From Paguma larvata (taxonomy: Eukaryota; Chordata; Mammalia; Carnivora; Viverridae), in assembly GCA_030068075.1 (NCBI GenBank), contig CM057841.1:34389030-34453029 (forward strand): 64,000 bases of DNA. The letters are read 5' to 3'. This document shows, one piece after another, positions 19,831 through 33,700 of this stretch. Numbering within the stretch: the first letter of the stretch is position 1; each line of letters opens with the position of its first letter. A program made the translations under genes and the position numbers. The notes beneath the pieces were generated by a model. It had not been told where the DNA came from. It saw only the letters and a list, made by a program, of their open reading frames with translations, and ran no database searches.

Positions 19831-21706
19831 ATACAAACACCCTAGGGCCAATCAGGAAATGAGAATGAGAGAAGAAGGCTGGATGGGCCGCCCGACCGGC
19901 CCATGTTCACCGGGCTGTCGGGCCTCGGACAGCAGGACCGCTGCTCTCAGGCATGGGTGTGGAGACAGTGCTCTGGCGTGAGGAATGGATGGAAGTGGCC
20001 AGAAGGTGAATTCTGGCCAGGCCTGGCCAGGAGCCTGGAGCCCATCTGGGGCCACGGGGACAAGCAAGGGAGGGGGAGGAAAGGGATGCTACGGTTCCAT
20101 TTGCCCTGGGCTTTGGGGGTCCCAGGGCTTTGTCCATGGCTCCAGGGCAGTCCCCCGCCCCGGCGGGGCCTGGGAGCGGTAGCCCTCACCCTGGCCCAGC
20201 CCAGCCAGCTTTTGCTGCTTTCCTAGACCCCTGGTCCTGTGTTTCCAGGTGTGCTGGATGCGCTGGGTCCCTCCTTCCGGGCCCTTCTTCACAAACAGGC
20301 ACCTGCGCGAGCCCCTGGGAGGGCCCTGGCACCAGGATGGGTTTCCAGCGGGGGCCCAGCAAGTCCGAACCTCGCGAAGCCCTTGTCCACTTGATGGCCT
20401 CACCTGGCCGCGGCCCGGTGGTTCCCGTCTGCCTCCAAGCCTTCTCCGCAGAGGAAGTGCCTGGGGCTCCACGCCAGATTCCCACCTGTCACGCAAGCCC
20501 CATGAGCGACCTGACATCCTCTCCCCAACCTCCCCAGTGGCGGGGGGGGGGGGCTGAATCCTGTCTAGACACTGTGTGAGAGGAAGAGGGAGGGGCCCGA
20601 CCCCCAGGGTGGAGCACACCTCACTCTGGCCCTGAGGCAGGGGCTGCTGGTGATGACGCACCTTCTCGGTGGGAGGCTCTCCAACTTCGAACTCACGGTG
20701 ACCGTGGGGCCACACCAAGGGCCCTGGCCTCGTCCACACGCCTTCCTCGGAGCCCCCAGTGCTGGGGCCTGCGTGGTCAGCCCCTCCTCTTCCCTCAGGC
20801 CGCACCCCATGCGTGGTGGCCGCCCCCACTTCCTGTCTGGGCCACCCATGACCAGCCGGGTGACATGACCGTAAGTGTGCAGTACGGGCAATGGTGAGAA
20901 GACAGTGACGGCAGCCCTGCCCCCTGGCCTGGACGATTCCGCGTGCGTGACCTCATGAGTTCTCTCCGCAGGACTTGGGGGAGGCTCGGAGCAGCAGGCG
21001 GCTCACCCAAGCTCCCCCCGCCAGGCCGGAGGTCCGCCGGGCCTGCCCGACCCCAGAGCCGGTGCCCCCGCCCGCCCTGGCCCTCTCCTCCTGTCACCCG
21101 CTCGGGGGTGGCGGGGGGGGGGGGGGGGACAGGGGCAGCGCTGGGGCCTGCGGGGCTGGCCCTCTTCTGCTCCGGGGGCCCCAGCAGGCACGGCCTTGCT
21201 GCTGGCCTCGTTCAAGCCGTGAGCGCGAGCGGGAGCCTGGGTACCGCGCGCATCCCTGTAGCCGGGCCATGTGCGGGGTGCGTCACGGGCCTGGAACCCA
21301 GCCCGGCGCTCCGCGGCGGCCCCGTCACCGCATCCGCCTTACGGAGGAAGAATCACGCGCAGAGAGGCCCCAGCTTGCGAGAGGAGGGTCTGCGCCGGGT
21401 GCGCCCGACTCTAAAACCTGCGCCCGTCGCCATCCCCAGCGGCCCGCCTGGGGCGCCCGGTGCAGGCCTCCCCTGCAGGCGGTCGCGGAGCAGGGTGAGA
21501 CAGGAGCGCTAGCCGGTTCCCCACACGCACCTTTCACAACCCGACCGATGGTGCCATGGAGCAGGAAGGCTGAGAAAGAGGCCACAGGAAGCCGTGACGC
21601 TGCGTGGGGGGAGGGGGGCGGAGGCAGAGTATCGCTCGTCGGAGCCCGGGGCCAGAGGGACACATAGACACAGGGCTCCGGCCAGCGTGGACAAGGCTGG
21701 CCAAGG
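19831..21706. other. ADGRG1-ADGRG3 intergenic sequence and ADGRG3 upstream region
   Basis: GC-rich, with no supported exon. Long G runs occur at about 20541-20555 and 21112-21129. No TATA box is evident before the ADGRG3 start. ETS-type cores (aggaag) occur at about 21563 and 21586, which would suit a myeloid gene but are too common to be evidence. Confidence 0.4.
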
Positions 21707-24700
21707 ATGGTGACACCTCGGGCCCTGGGGGTCCTGTTGCTCCCACTCGTCCTGCTCCGGGCCTCAGGTGAGCGGCTGGTTCCTTGTCCCCTCTTCCCAA
21801 GCCTGGGAGACTGAGGGGTGGGGGCCGGGAAAGGGGTACGGGTCAGGGTGTCTGGAGCATGTCTGTCCAAGGAGCCCATCGCGACAGCCTCTGCACCTTC
21901 TCTCACCTTGTCCTGAGTTCGGTGTCATCATGATAAACTTGGGTCAGCGCTGGGTCTCAGGTGCTCCCCTCCCTCCCCTCCTCTGGGCTGCGGCTGCCCG
22001 ACGGGCCTGGCTCTGGGACACTAGTGGGCCCTGGACACACTCTTATCCCGATGGCCTCTGAGCTCCCCGGGGGAGGGGCAGGACGCTCTGGAGGCCAAGG
22101 CCAGCGGGGGCTTGCTCTGCGCTCCCCCATGCCCTTGGCTGGCTCCCTCGGCCCCTCACCAGCTCCCCCTCCCTGTCCCAGCACCGGCCTCCTAGTCCCC
22201 ACTTGGCCAGGCCGGGAACTCTCGGCCTTGCACACGCGGCGGTTCTCCAGAGCAGTCTGAGGACCCCCGGGCCCTGCCCTCGGTGTCCCCTCTCCCGGGA
22301 AAGCGGGGCCCACACCCGGCCCACCTGGGCAGTGCTCACGGACCTCCCCGGCGCCCTGTGATGTCTGCAGGGACCCTGTCAGGCAGAAGGGGTGTTCCCA
22401 CCCAGTGCCCCATGCGCCCTTCCTGGTTTGCTCTTTAGTATTGTTATTTTAAAAGTTTATTTGTTTATTTTGAGAGAAAGAGAGGGAGAGGCAGAGAGAG
22501 AGAGTGCCAAGCAGGCTCCGTTTGGACAGCGCAGAGCCTGAGGCAGGGGCACCATCCCACAACCCCGACACTTAATGACTGAGCCCCCCCCCCCCCCCCC
22601 CCGCCAGGGTGCCTCATCCTCCTGCTGTGCTCTTGATTCAGCGAGCGGCCTGCATGCCGGTCCCCTCACGTGTCTGTCCAGCGCGGTCCCCTTACGTGTC
22701 TGTCCAGCGCGGCTTTCATGGGGTCGTGGGGTCAAATGGGGTCAAGCTCTTTGGGCTTCAAAGAACTTTCTCTTCAAATGCAGAGAGATTCAGCAAAGTG
22801 TGAAGTTCAGTCCTCAGCTCAGAAAAGCGGGGGTGGGGGGGGTGGGGGGGGATGTGGTGTTGACCTCTTGGCAGAGCCGGCCGCACAGGCAGCACACTTG
22901 ACAGATTAATTAACTCAATCAGTAATCATGGTGGCTACTGTCCGGTCTCAGCGGGCATCGTAAGGACCCCGGGCCCTCCACAAACGCGGTAACTACGCTG
23001 GTCGGGGCTTCAAGGCTCCCCGCAGTGGCTGAGTTTTTTCTGTGGTGGTGGCGGTGCTCCCGTTTGGGCGAAGCATCAGCCATTCAGCTAGTGGGAGGAG
23101 GCCTGAGACGTTTATATGTGTATATGTAGAGGGAAGTCTGCTTCTTCCGTGCGTATTTATGGGTTACTGACCACTGTCTGCTCTTGGATTCATTCATTCC
23201 ATAAACACCGGTGCTGACTTCTGGGCAGGGCCAGGCTGTCGCCTGGGGGTGAGCTGTAGGGAGGGGCGGATACCGCCCTCCGACTTCCAGCCTGCTTCCC
23301 ACTTGCCCGTGGATTGAGGTGGTCCCTGGAGGCCAGCTTCGGGGGGCAGGTCGGGGTGGGGACATGTCGTGTGGGTCTCGAGGTGGGGACTGGCATCATC
23401 CCACCCAGGCCTGGTTCAGGCTCTCGCGGTCTGGACGAGATGCCTCCAACGTCTTCAAAAAATAATCACAAAAAAAGATATTTAATCATCTTTTCTGCAT
23501 TCGCCAAAAGCTTCGCATACACGGCTGCACTGACGTTTTGAGGCAGGCAGGGAGGGGGCTCTGGCAGCACCCGCCAGGGCGCCACCTGTGCCCACACCCG
23601 TTTGTAACCCCTCGGGCACACAGAGGGCTAGGATCACATAGACAATGGCGCCCCCACTCCCTTCCCCTCTCCTCTGTCATCCTCTCCCTCTTTTCCTTCT
23701 CTCTCTCTTCCTCCTTTATTTAAAAAGCAAACATAGAGGTGCCTGCATGGCTCAGGCTGTTAAGCGTCTGACTTCAGCTCAGGTCATGATCTCGAAATTC
23801 ATGAGTTCGAGCCCCGCCTCAGGCTCTGTGCTGACCTGGAGCCTGCTCCTGATTCTGTCTCCCTCTGTCTCTGCCCCTCCCCCGCTGGCACTCTGTCTCT
23901 CTCTCCCTCAAAAATAAAGACATTAAAAAAAAAAAGTAAATAAAAAGCAAACGTAGAGCATATTATATACACACTCATCAAGCATTTGCTTCTTCCCAGG
24001 AAACAGTGTCACGAACACTTTTACAATCTAACAGAAAATTAATGTTTCTTTATAGGCTACTTAAAACCCCGTCACCATATATCTGATTATTATAAAATCC
24101 ACTCTAAAATGTAATTTCTTTCTTTTTTTTTAATGTTTATTCATTTTTGAGAGAGAGAGAGAGAGACAGAGCAGAGCGTTAGCAGGGGAAGGGCAGAGAG
24201 AGAGGGAGACACAGACTCCGAAGCAGGCTCCAGGCTCTGAGCTGTCAGCACAGAGCCCGATGCAGGACTCGAACCCATGAACTGTGAGATCATGACCTGA
24301 GCCGAAGTCGGACGCTTAACCGACTGAGCCACCCAGACCCCCCTGTAATTTCTTTAAAGTTTATTTGTTTTGAGAGAGACAGAGATGGCGCAAGTAGGGG
24401 AGGGTCAGAGAGAGAGGAGAGAGAGAATCCCAAGTGGACTCCTCGCCGCACGTGCAGAGCCCGACGTAGGGCTCGAGCTCAAGAACCATGAGCCCATGAC
24501 CTGAGCCAAAACGAAGAGTCGGATGCTTAACCGACTGACCACCCAGGCGCCCCTAAAATGTAATTTTTAAAGCCCTACATCACTCTAACTTTGGTCTGCC
24601 ATTATCTGTATCTCTACCTTAAAAATTAACTTGCTTCTTCTATTACAAAAGTCTTATTGCGTGTGATCTCTTGAAAAATCCCGCACACCCGAGAAGGGAA

Positions 24701-27700
24701 TAAGAAATGAAAAGTAAATGTCTCCCCGCCCGCCTCCCCCTTAGCCCCGCGCAGCCCAAAGTAGCCCCCCTTAACCGTTCCCAGTGTGCCCATCGGAAGG
24801 GCCAAGGTGCACGGACTGTCAAGGCACCCCCACAAATGCACGGAGCACACAACACAGTTTGCAGAAAAAAACAAACAAACAAAAAAACAAATAGATGCTC
24901 CAACTCCTTCTTAAGTTAAAACAAAAATTTAATTTCACTCCTCAAGTTGGCAAAGGGTTGCGGGTTGGGCGAAGTCTAGGCTTGTGAACGTTCGGTTCCG
25001 TGGCCGCTCTGTTTGCCGCACGTGGAAATAGGTGCATCCCCTTTAGAAGGAAATTTGGCAACACCTACCATGTTTTAAAAGCTCACATGTGTTGACCCGG
25101 AGATTTTTTAAGGTAGCAATGTTTTCTAGGAATTCTTAACATAAACTGGCCAAGATGTCAGCAGCGTTGTTCAAAATAGGAAGAAACAAAAAGCGACAAC
25201 CTTAAAAGCCCACTGACCACAGTCGCCTAAGGGAAATGCACGCAAGTGTACGCAGAGCGAGGCGGAGCTGCAGACGCTAACGTGGAAAGTTCTTCAACAC
25301 ATACTGCTAAGCGATCCCAGTCCCGTACATTTTTAACAATTTGTATCACAACACTCGCCTACGTATAGGAAATTTCCGCGAGGTTGTGCAGTGAATTGCG
25401 AAGGGGCGTGAACTCCGGAGCGTAACCGGGGAGCTGCGGAGAATTTTACTTTTCATTTTATGTCCTTGTGTGGGGGTTAATTTGGTTTTTTATTTAAAAA
25501 TGTTTAAATGTTTATTTATTTTTGAGAGAGAGACAGAGCGCGAGGAGGGAGAGAGGCAGAGAGAGAGGGAGACGCGGAATCCAAAGCAGGCTGCAGGCTC
25601 TGAGCTGTCAGCACAGAGCCTGATGGCGGGGCTTGAACTCATGAATCTCGAGATCATGACCTGAGCTGAAGTCGAACGCTTAACCGACTGAGCCGCCCAG
25701 GCGCCCCTGTACTGTTTAATTAAAAAAAAAGAAGAAGAAAACAAACCTCTGTGCATGTATTAATTTTGTTGAGAGATGAGTAAATGTGTACACATATACA
25801 GACATCCCACATAAGTACACGAATACATAAATAGTCGGTTTTACAATGAAATTCTCACCTCCCGGAATAAGTAATACTGGCTCTCCGAACACCTACGAAG
25901 AGCGATACCCTTTGTGTATTTGAACCCTAATCCTCCCCACAACTCACAGAGAAGGTATTACTAGTCCCATTTCGCTGATGAGAAGATGGAGCCTCGGAGG
26001 GTTTAAGTAAGTTTATACGTAAAAGTTTGTCTCCCTGAGGTCACACAGCAAGTCAGTGACTCAAAGCTTCCATTCCGTCCCCCTGCCCCGTGAAAGGGGA
26101 ACTGAGCTAGAAGTCACGGAAGCTGGTCTGTCGTTCCGGAACTGCCCGCTAGCTAGATGGTGACCTCACTCAAGTCGCTGTGCCCCAGGGGCCCTCGGTT
26201 TGCTGCGTTCTCTCCCTACCGCAGCAGGGGTCGTAATGAGGGTCGTAATGAGAACGTGGGAGAATAAGGCAATCTGAGACAGAATACGCCCTAGAATTAT
26301 ACCTTCAGGCCACGGTTGCAAGGGCTTTGGAATGTCTGATGTGGAACAACTGTGGAAAGCCCAGTGGACTCCCTGGAGGAGGTGGTAAAGGGAAATAGGA
26401 GCCATCTGCCAAGCCCTTTGTACATACTTTCCCCAAAGCATCCCACCGGCCCTGTGAGGTGGGGGGTAGTATCTCCTTTGCCCGGGAAACCGAGGCCCAG
26501 GGAGAGGGAGTCCAGCTCAGGTGCACATACTCAGTGTAGGTGGAAGGAGCTGGAATTCGAGCCCACATTACCAGACCCTGAGGCCTGAGCATCTTACCCT
26601 CTACCTCTTGCCCCTGCTGCCTCCCTACTCAGACCATTCACACCTTCTGCATCCCTCCTTCAGGTGAGAAAAATTCTGAGAACGAGGAGAAACCAAGGAA
26701 TGTCTGTCTGGGGCTCATCAATGAAGGCAAGTATGAAGCCTTCGACCTGGAGGACACAGCTGCCTGCTTCTCGAAGTGCAGGCGGGCAGGGAATGAGCCC
26801 TGTGACCTGGAAAACTTACAGAGGTAAGGGCGCCTTCTGAGCCAGAGCAGGAATCTGGGGCGCCTTCGGGGCTGGCAGGGAGGCTGTGAGGAAGAGACGG
26901 AGCTATCGGTCCCCACGGCTCCAGACAACGATGCTGCCCGTCTGACCTTTCCACCTGTGTTTTAACCCACATTCCTCACCCAATCTACTCACCGACACCT
27001 TTCCGACCCAGGGGAGGCAGGGATGAATCAGCCTCTGCCCCTACCACCGTGGAGGGTCAGACAGGGCCCCAAATGGTGATGATTCTAGAGTATGATCAGA
27101 CAAAAGGGTGGACAAGGTGCCGGGTTAGCTCAAAGGAAGGAAGACTGGCAAGGCCTCACAGAGGAGGCCATTCAGGAAAAGGCTTCGAAGACTCCATAGG
27201 AGTTTTCTAATTGGACCCAGGCCATGTTAGGGGATACAGGCAGCAGAACTTCAGAAGCGTTGGGGGAGCACTACACTGCCTTGAAATGCAAAAGAATGAC
27301 GTGCTAGGGACGCAGGCGACGATGGGAAGGTGGGCTTGGGCAGGGGATAGACTAGAAACAGAAGCAGGGACCGAAGCGTGAAGGGCCGTGTAAGCTACGC
27401 CAGTGTGGGAGGAGGCAAAGCAAGGACGCATTCTAAACAGAGGAGAAGCATAGTCAAGTTTGCATTTCAGAAAGATTGCTCAGGTTTCCGGGAAGGACAC
27501 AAGGGTGGTGGTGCAGGAGGAGGTATGGACCACATAGGACGCAGCCACAGCGTCCGGGTAGGAGTGAAGGCCGAGTCACCAGCAGCAGCACCAACTGGCA
27601 CCGTGAGCCTGGAAAGGAGGCATGAATTAGAAACACTGTACGATGTAGAGTCAGTAAGACCCAGAGACTGGTAAGACCGTGCTGTCTTATGACGGGAATG

Positions 27701-30700
27701 AACCCTTCGGAAAAAGCAGGGGCTCTGGGACCAGAAGATGTGGCTTCTGTCCCCAAGTCCGTCAGTCAACCACGTTACCTCCTTTATCTTCACAACCCTG
27801 CGAAGTAGTTCTGGCCATCAATTCATTTCGACATATGAATTTAGGGACAGGGCACACACATTTTGTCCATAAAATATATCTTGCCGTCCACATTTCCGTA
27901 CGTATCTCTTCATGAACACATACACTCATTTCTCTTGAGTTAATACCTAGAAAGGAATCCATGTCAAAGGTAGACACACGATGAATTTTAGTAAGCATTG
28001 CTGGAATCTTCCGTGGCGGCCATGTCAGTTTACCTTCCCACCAGTGATGCGTGGGAGTTCCAGTTACCCTGCATGTTGGCAAGGCTTGGTGTCGCCAGTC
28101 ATTTTAATTTTAGCCATTCTGGAAAGATGTAGTGGTAGCTCATCTCTTTTTGTTAATTTCGATAGCTTTATTAAGGTATAATTTGTGTACTATCCAGTCT
28201 ATACATTGTTAGAGTACGGTTCAACACTTTATGGTATATTGTGCAGTGTGTGGAACCATTATGATCATTTCAATAACACTTGCATCAGCCCTAAACGTAC
28301 CCTCATAGCTGTTTCAAACAATCCCTACTCACACACCCAGCCACAGTCAACCACTGACCTGCTTTCTACTCTATATATTTGCCTTTTCTGGGTATTTTCC
28401 ACAAGGGACTTGGACGGTTTGTCGTCTTTTGAATCTTGCTTCCTTCACTTACCATGGTTTTGAGTTAAATTCATTCGTTAGCCTGTATCGATAGTTCTTT
28501 TTTATTTCTGAGTAATATTCCATTGTGTGGACATACTACATTTTGTTTGTTCGTTCATCGGTTGATGGACATTTGAGTTATTTCCAGTTTGGTGATTATG
28601 AATACTGCTGCCATGGACATCAGAATTCAAATCTTCGTAGACCTATGTTTTCATTTCTTTCGGGTAAATATATAGGAACGGAATTGCAGGGATATCTGGT
28701 AAGTATATGTGTAGCTTTTAAAAAAGCTGCCTGACCATTCCTCAAAGCGTATCATTCGCTTTTCCATCAGCGTGCCAAAGGACTGTAGTTCTAACATATC
28801 TTTGCGACATTGTCAGGTGCAAATCCGGTGAGTGCCAGTGGTATTTCACTGTGGTTTTAATTTGTGTTTCACAAATGAACAATGATGCTGAACACCTTTT
28901 CATGTGCTTATTAGCCATTCGTATCTTTTCTTTGGTGAAATGATTATTCAAATCTTTTTCTTCTTTTATTAAAAAAATTTTTTTTAATATAATGTATTGT
29001 CAAGTTGGCTAACATACAGTGTATATAGTGTGCTCTTGGTTTCGGGGGTAGATTCCCATGATTCATCGCTTACATATAACGCCCAGTGCTCATCCCAACA
29101 AGTGCCCTCCTCAATGCCCATCACCCATTCTCCCCTCTCCTCGCGCCCCCCCCCCATCAACCTTCAGTTTGTTCTCTGCATTTAAGAGTCTCTTATGGTT
29201 TGCTTCCCTCTCTGTTTGAAACTGTTTTCCCCCTTCCCTTCCCCCATGGTCTTCTGTTAAGTTTCTCAAGTTCTACACATGAGTGAAAGCATGTGATATC
29301 TGTCTTTCTCTGACTGACTTATTTCACTTGGCATAATACCCTCCAGTTCCATCCACATTGTTGCAAATGGCAGGATTTCATTCTTTCTCATTGCCAAGTT
29401 GTATTCCATTGTATGTATAAACCATATCTTCTTTATCCATTCATCAGTTGACATTTGGGCTCTTCCCATAATTTGGCTATTGTTGATAGTGCTGCTATAA
29501 ACATTGGGGTACATGTGCCCCTATCCATCAGCATTCCTCTATCCCTTGGGTAAATTCCCAGTAGTGCTGTTGCTGGGTCGTAGGGTAGTTCTATTTTTAA
29601 TTTTTTGAGGAAGCTCCATACTGTTTTTCAGAGTGGCTGCACCAGTTTGCCTTCCCACCAACAGTGCAAGAGGGTTCCCATTTCTCCATATCCTCGCCAG
29701 CATCTGTTGTTTCCTGAGTTGTTAATGTTAACCACTCTGACTGGTGCGAGGTGGTATCTCAATGTGGTTTTGATTTGTATTTCCCTGATGATGAGTGATG
29801 TTGAGCATATTTTCATGTGTCTTGGCCATCTGGATGTCTTCTTCGGAAAGTTTCTATTCATGTCTTTTGCCCATTTCTTCACTGGATTGTTTGTTTTTCA
29901 GGTGTCGAGTTTGATAATTTCTTTATAGATTTTGGATACTAATCTTTTATCCTGCATGTCATTTGCAAATATCTCCTCCCATTCCGTCCATTGCCTTTTA
30001 GTTTTGTTGATTGCAGTTCAGAAGCTTTTTATCTTGATGAGGTGTCAATAGTTCATTTTTACTTTTATTTCCCTTGCCTTCAGAGATGTGTCAAGAAAGA
30101 AGTTGCTGCGGCTGAGGTCAAAGAGGTTGTTGCCCATTTTCTCCTCCAGGGTTTTGATGGTTTCCTGTCTCATATTTAGGTCTTTCATCCATTGTGAGTT
30201 TATTTTTGTGTCTGGTGTAAGAAAGTGGTCCAGGTTCATTCTTCTGCATGTTGCTGTCCAGTTCTCCCAGCACCATTTGCGAAAGAGACTTTTTTTCCAT
30301 TGGATACTCTTTCCTGCTTTTTCAAAGATCGGTTGGCCATACATTTGTGGGTCCAGTTCTGGATTCTCTGTTCTATTCCATTGGTCTATGTGTCTGTTTT
30401 TGTGCCAAAACCATACTGTCTTAAGGATTACAGTTTTGTAGTAGAGGCTAAAGTCCGGGATTGTGATGCCTCCTGTTTTAGCTTTCTTTTCCAACATTAC
30501 TTTGGCTACTTGGAGTCTTTTGTGGTTCCATACAAATTTCAGGATTGTTTATTCTAGCTTTGAGAAGAATGCGGGTGCAATTTTGATTGGGATTGCATTG
30601 AATGTGTAAATTGATTTGGGTAGTATTGACATTTTAACAATATTTGTCCTTCAAATCCATGAGCATGGAATGTTTTTCCGTTTCTTTGTATCTTCTATTT

Positions 30701-33700
30701 CTTTCATAAGTTTTCTATAGTTTTCAGCATACAGATCTTTTACATCTTTGGTTAGGTTTATTCCTGGGTATTTTATGGTTCTTGGTACAATCGTAAATGG
30801 GATCGAGTTCTTGATTTCTCTTTCTGTTGTTTCATTATTGGTGTATAGAAATGCAACCAATTTCTGTACATTTATTTTGTACCCTGCAACTTTGCTGAAT
30901 TCATGGATCAGTTCTAGAAGCCTTTTGGTGGAGTCTTTCAGGTTTTCCATGTAGACAATTGTGTCATCTGCGAAAAGTGAAAGTTTGGCTTCATCTTTGC
31001 CAATTTGGATGCCTTTTATTTCATTTTATTGTCTGACTGCTGATGCGAGGACCTCCAACACTATGTTAAACCACAGTGGTGAGAGTGGACACCCCTGTCG
31101 TGTTCCTGATCTCAGGGGGGAAGCTCTCAGTTTTTCCCCATTGAGGATGATATTAGCTGTGGGCTTTTCATAGATGGCTTTTATGATGTTAGGGTATGTT
31201 CCTTCTATCCTGACTTTTTTGAGGGTTTTTATTAAGAAAAGATGCTGTATTTTGTCAAATGCTTTTTCTGCATCTATTGTCAAATGCTTTTTCTGCATCG
31301 TATGGTTCTTATCCTTTCTTCTATTAATGTGATGTATCACATTGATTGATTTGCAAATATCAAACCAGCCTTGCAGCCCAGGAAGGAATCCCACTTGATC
31401 ATGGTGAATAATTCTTTTAATATACTTAGAATTCAATTTGCTAGTATCTTTTTTGAGAATTTTTACATTGTAGGCATGCTGTTAGATTTTGTATTTGGGA
31501 TTTTTCTTGTTTCTTGAGATAGGCCTGGATTGCAATGTATTTTCCTCTTAGGACTGCCTTTGCTGCATCCCAGAGGGTTTGGACTGTCATGTTTTCATTT
31601 TCACTTGCTTCCATATATTTTAAAATTTCTTCTTTAATTGCCTGGTTGACACATTCATTCTTTATTAGGATGTTCTTTAGCCTCCATGCATTTGGAGGTT
31701 TTCCAAACTTTTCTTGTGGTTGATTTCAAGTTTCATAGCGTTGTGATCTGAAAATATGCATGGTATGATCTCAATGCTTTTATAGTTATTGAGGGCTGTT
31801 TTGTGACCCAGTATGTGATCTGTCTTGGGGAATGTTCCATGTGCACTGGAGAAGAATGTGTATTCTGCTGCTTTTGGATGAAAAGTTCTGAATGTATCTG
31901 TCAAGTCCCTCTGGTCCAGTGTATCATTCAAGGCCATTGTTTTATTGATTTTCTGCCTAGATGATGTGTCCATTGCTGTAAGTGGGGTTTAAAGTTTCCT
32001 GCAAGTATCATATTCTTATCAGTAAGATTGCTCATGTTCGTGATTAACTGATTTACATATTTGGGTGCTCTCAAATTGGGGGCATAAACATTTATAATTG
32101 TTAGCTTTTCTTGATGGATAGAGCCCGTAATTATGATATAATGCCCTTCTTCATCTCTTGTTACAGCCTTTACTTTAAAGTCTAGTTTGTCTGATATAAG
32201 TATGGCTATTCCAGCCTTCTTTTGACTTCTGATAACATGATAGATGGTTCTCCATCCCCTCACTTTCAATCTGAAGGTGTCCTCAGGTCTCAAACGAGTC
32301 TCTCTCATAGACAGCATGCAGATGAATCTTATTTTTTTATCCATTCTGATACCCTGTGTCTTTTGATTGGGGCATTTATTCCATTTACATTTAGAGTTAT
32401 TATTGAAAGATGGATTTAGTGTCATTGTGTTATCTGTAAGTTTCATGCTTGTGGTGATATCTCAGGTCCTTTGTAGTCTTTGCAGCATTCCACTCACAGA
32501 GTCCTCCTTAGGATCTCTTGAAGGGTTGGTTTAGTGGTCCTGAACTCCTTCAGTTTTTGTTTGTCTGGGAAATCCTTTATCTTTCCTTCTTTTCTGAATG
32601 ACTGCCTTGCTAGATAAAGGGTTCTTGGCTGTATATATTTCCTATTCAGCACATTGAATATTTCCTGACACTCCCTTCTAGCCTGCCAAGTTTCAGTAGA
32701 CAGGTCTGCTACTACCCTGTGTATCTACCCTTGTAGGTTAAGGGCCATTTGTCCCTAGCTGCTTTCAGAATTCTCTCTTTATTTTTGAATTTTGCCAGTT
32801 TCACTATGATATGTTATGGAGAAGACCTATTGCTGTTACGTTTGAAGGGAGTTCTCTGTGCCTCCTGAATTTGGATGTACGCTTCCTTCCCCAGATTGGG
32901 AAAGTTCTCTGCTATAATTTGTTCAAGTAAACCTTCTGCCCCTTTCTCTATCTTCTTCTTCTTCTGGAACTCCTATGATATGGATATTATTATGTTTCAT
33001 TGAATCACTTAGTTCTCTAATTCTCCCTTTGTGGTCTAGGATTTTTTCTCTCTTTTTCTTGGCTTCATCGTTTTCCATAATTTTATCTTCTATTTCACTT
33101 ATTCTCCCTTCTGCTTCCTCCATCCTTGCTGTCACTGCATCTATTTATTTTGCACCTCGTTAACAGCATTTCTTAATTTGTTGTGACTATTTCTTAGTTT
33201 CTTGATGTCTGCAGCAATAGATTCTCTGCTATCTTCTATGCTTTTTTCAAGCCTAGCGATTAATCTTATGACTATTATCCTAAATTCTTGATCAGATATA
33301 TTTCTTATATCTGTTTTGAGCAATTCCTTAGCTATCATTTCTTCCTGGAATTTCTTTTGAGGAGAATTCTTCCATTGCATCATTTTGCATAGTTTTCTGC
33401 CCCTATTGTGTTTTAATAGCTTGTTATGTGGGTCATATGCTGTCCAGGGCCTGGCCCTGGTGTTTTTTTGGAGTCTGCTCCATGCTCTGTGTTGTCGTGA
33501 CTCTGGTTGCTCTAGCTCCCTACTCGTGGTGGTGGTTTGGGCCTTCCACCAAGTGTACTTTGATTTGTTCATTGAAGAAACCCTGGAGAAAAATTAAAAC
33601 AAAGAGGGAGGGTAGTTGTAGAAGAAGCCTTATCCCATACAAAGAGAGAAATGACAGGAGTAGGGAAAAATAAAAGAAAATAAAATTGACCAGGCAGAGA

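Noticed and set aside
20089..20829. Open frame of 246 codons on the - strand between ADGRG1 and ADGRG3
   Set aside because: GC-driven lack of stop codons; no domain, no start context and no splice partners.
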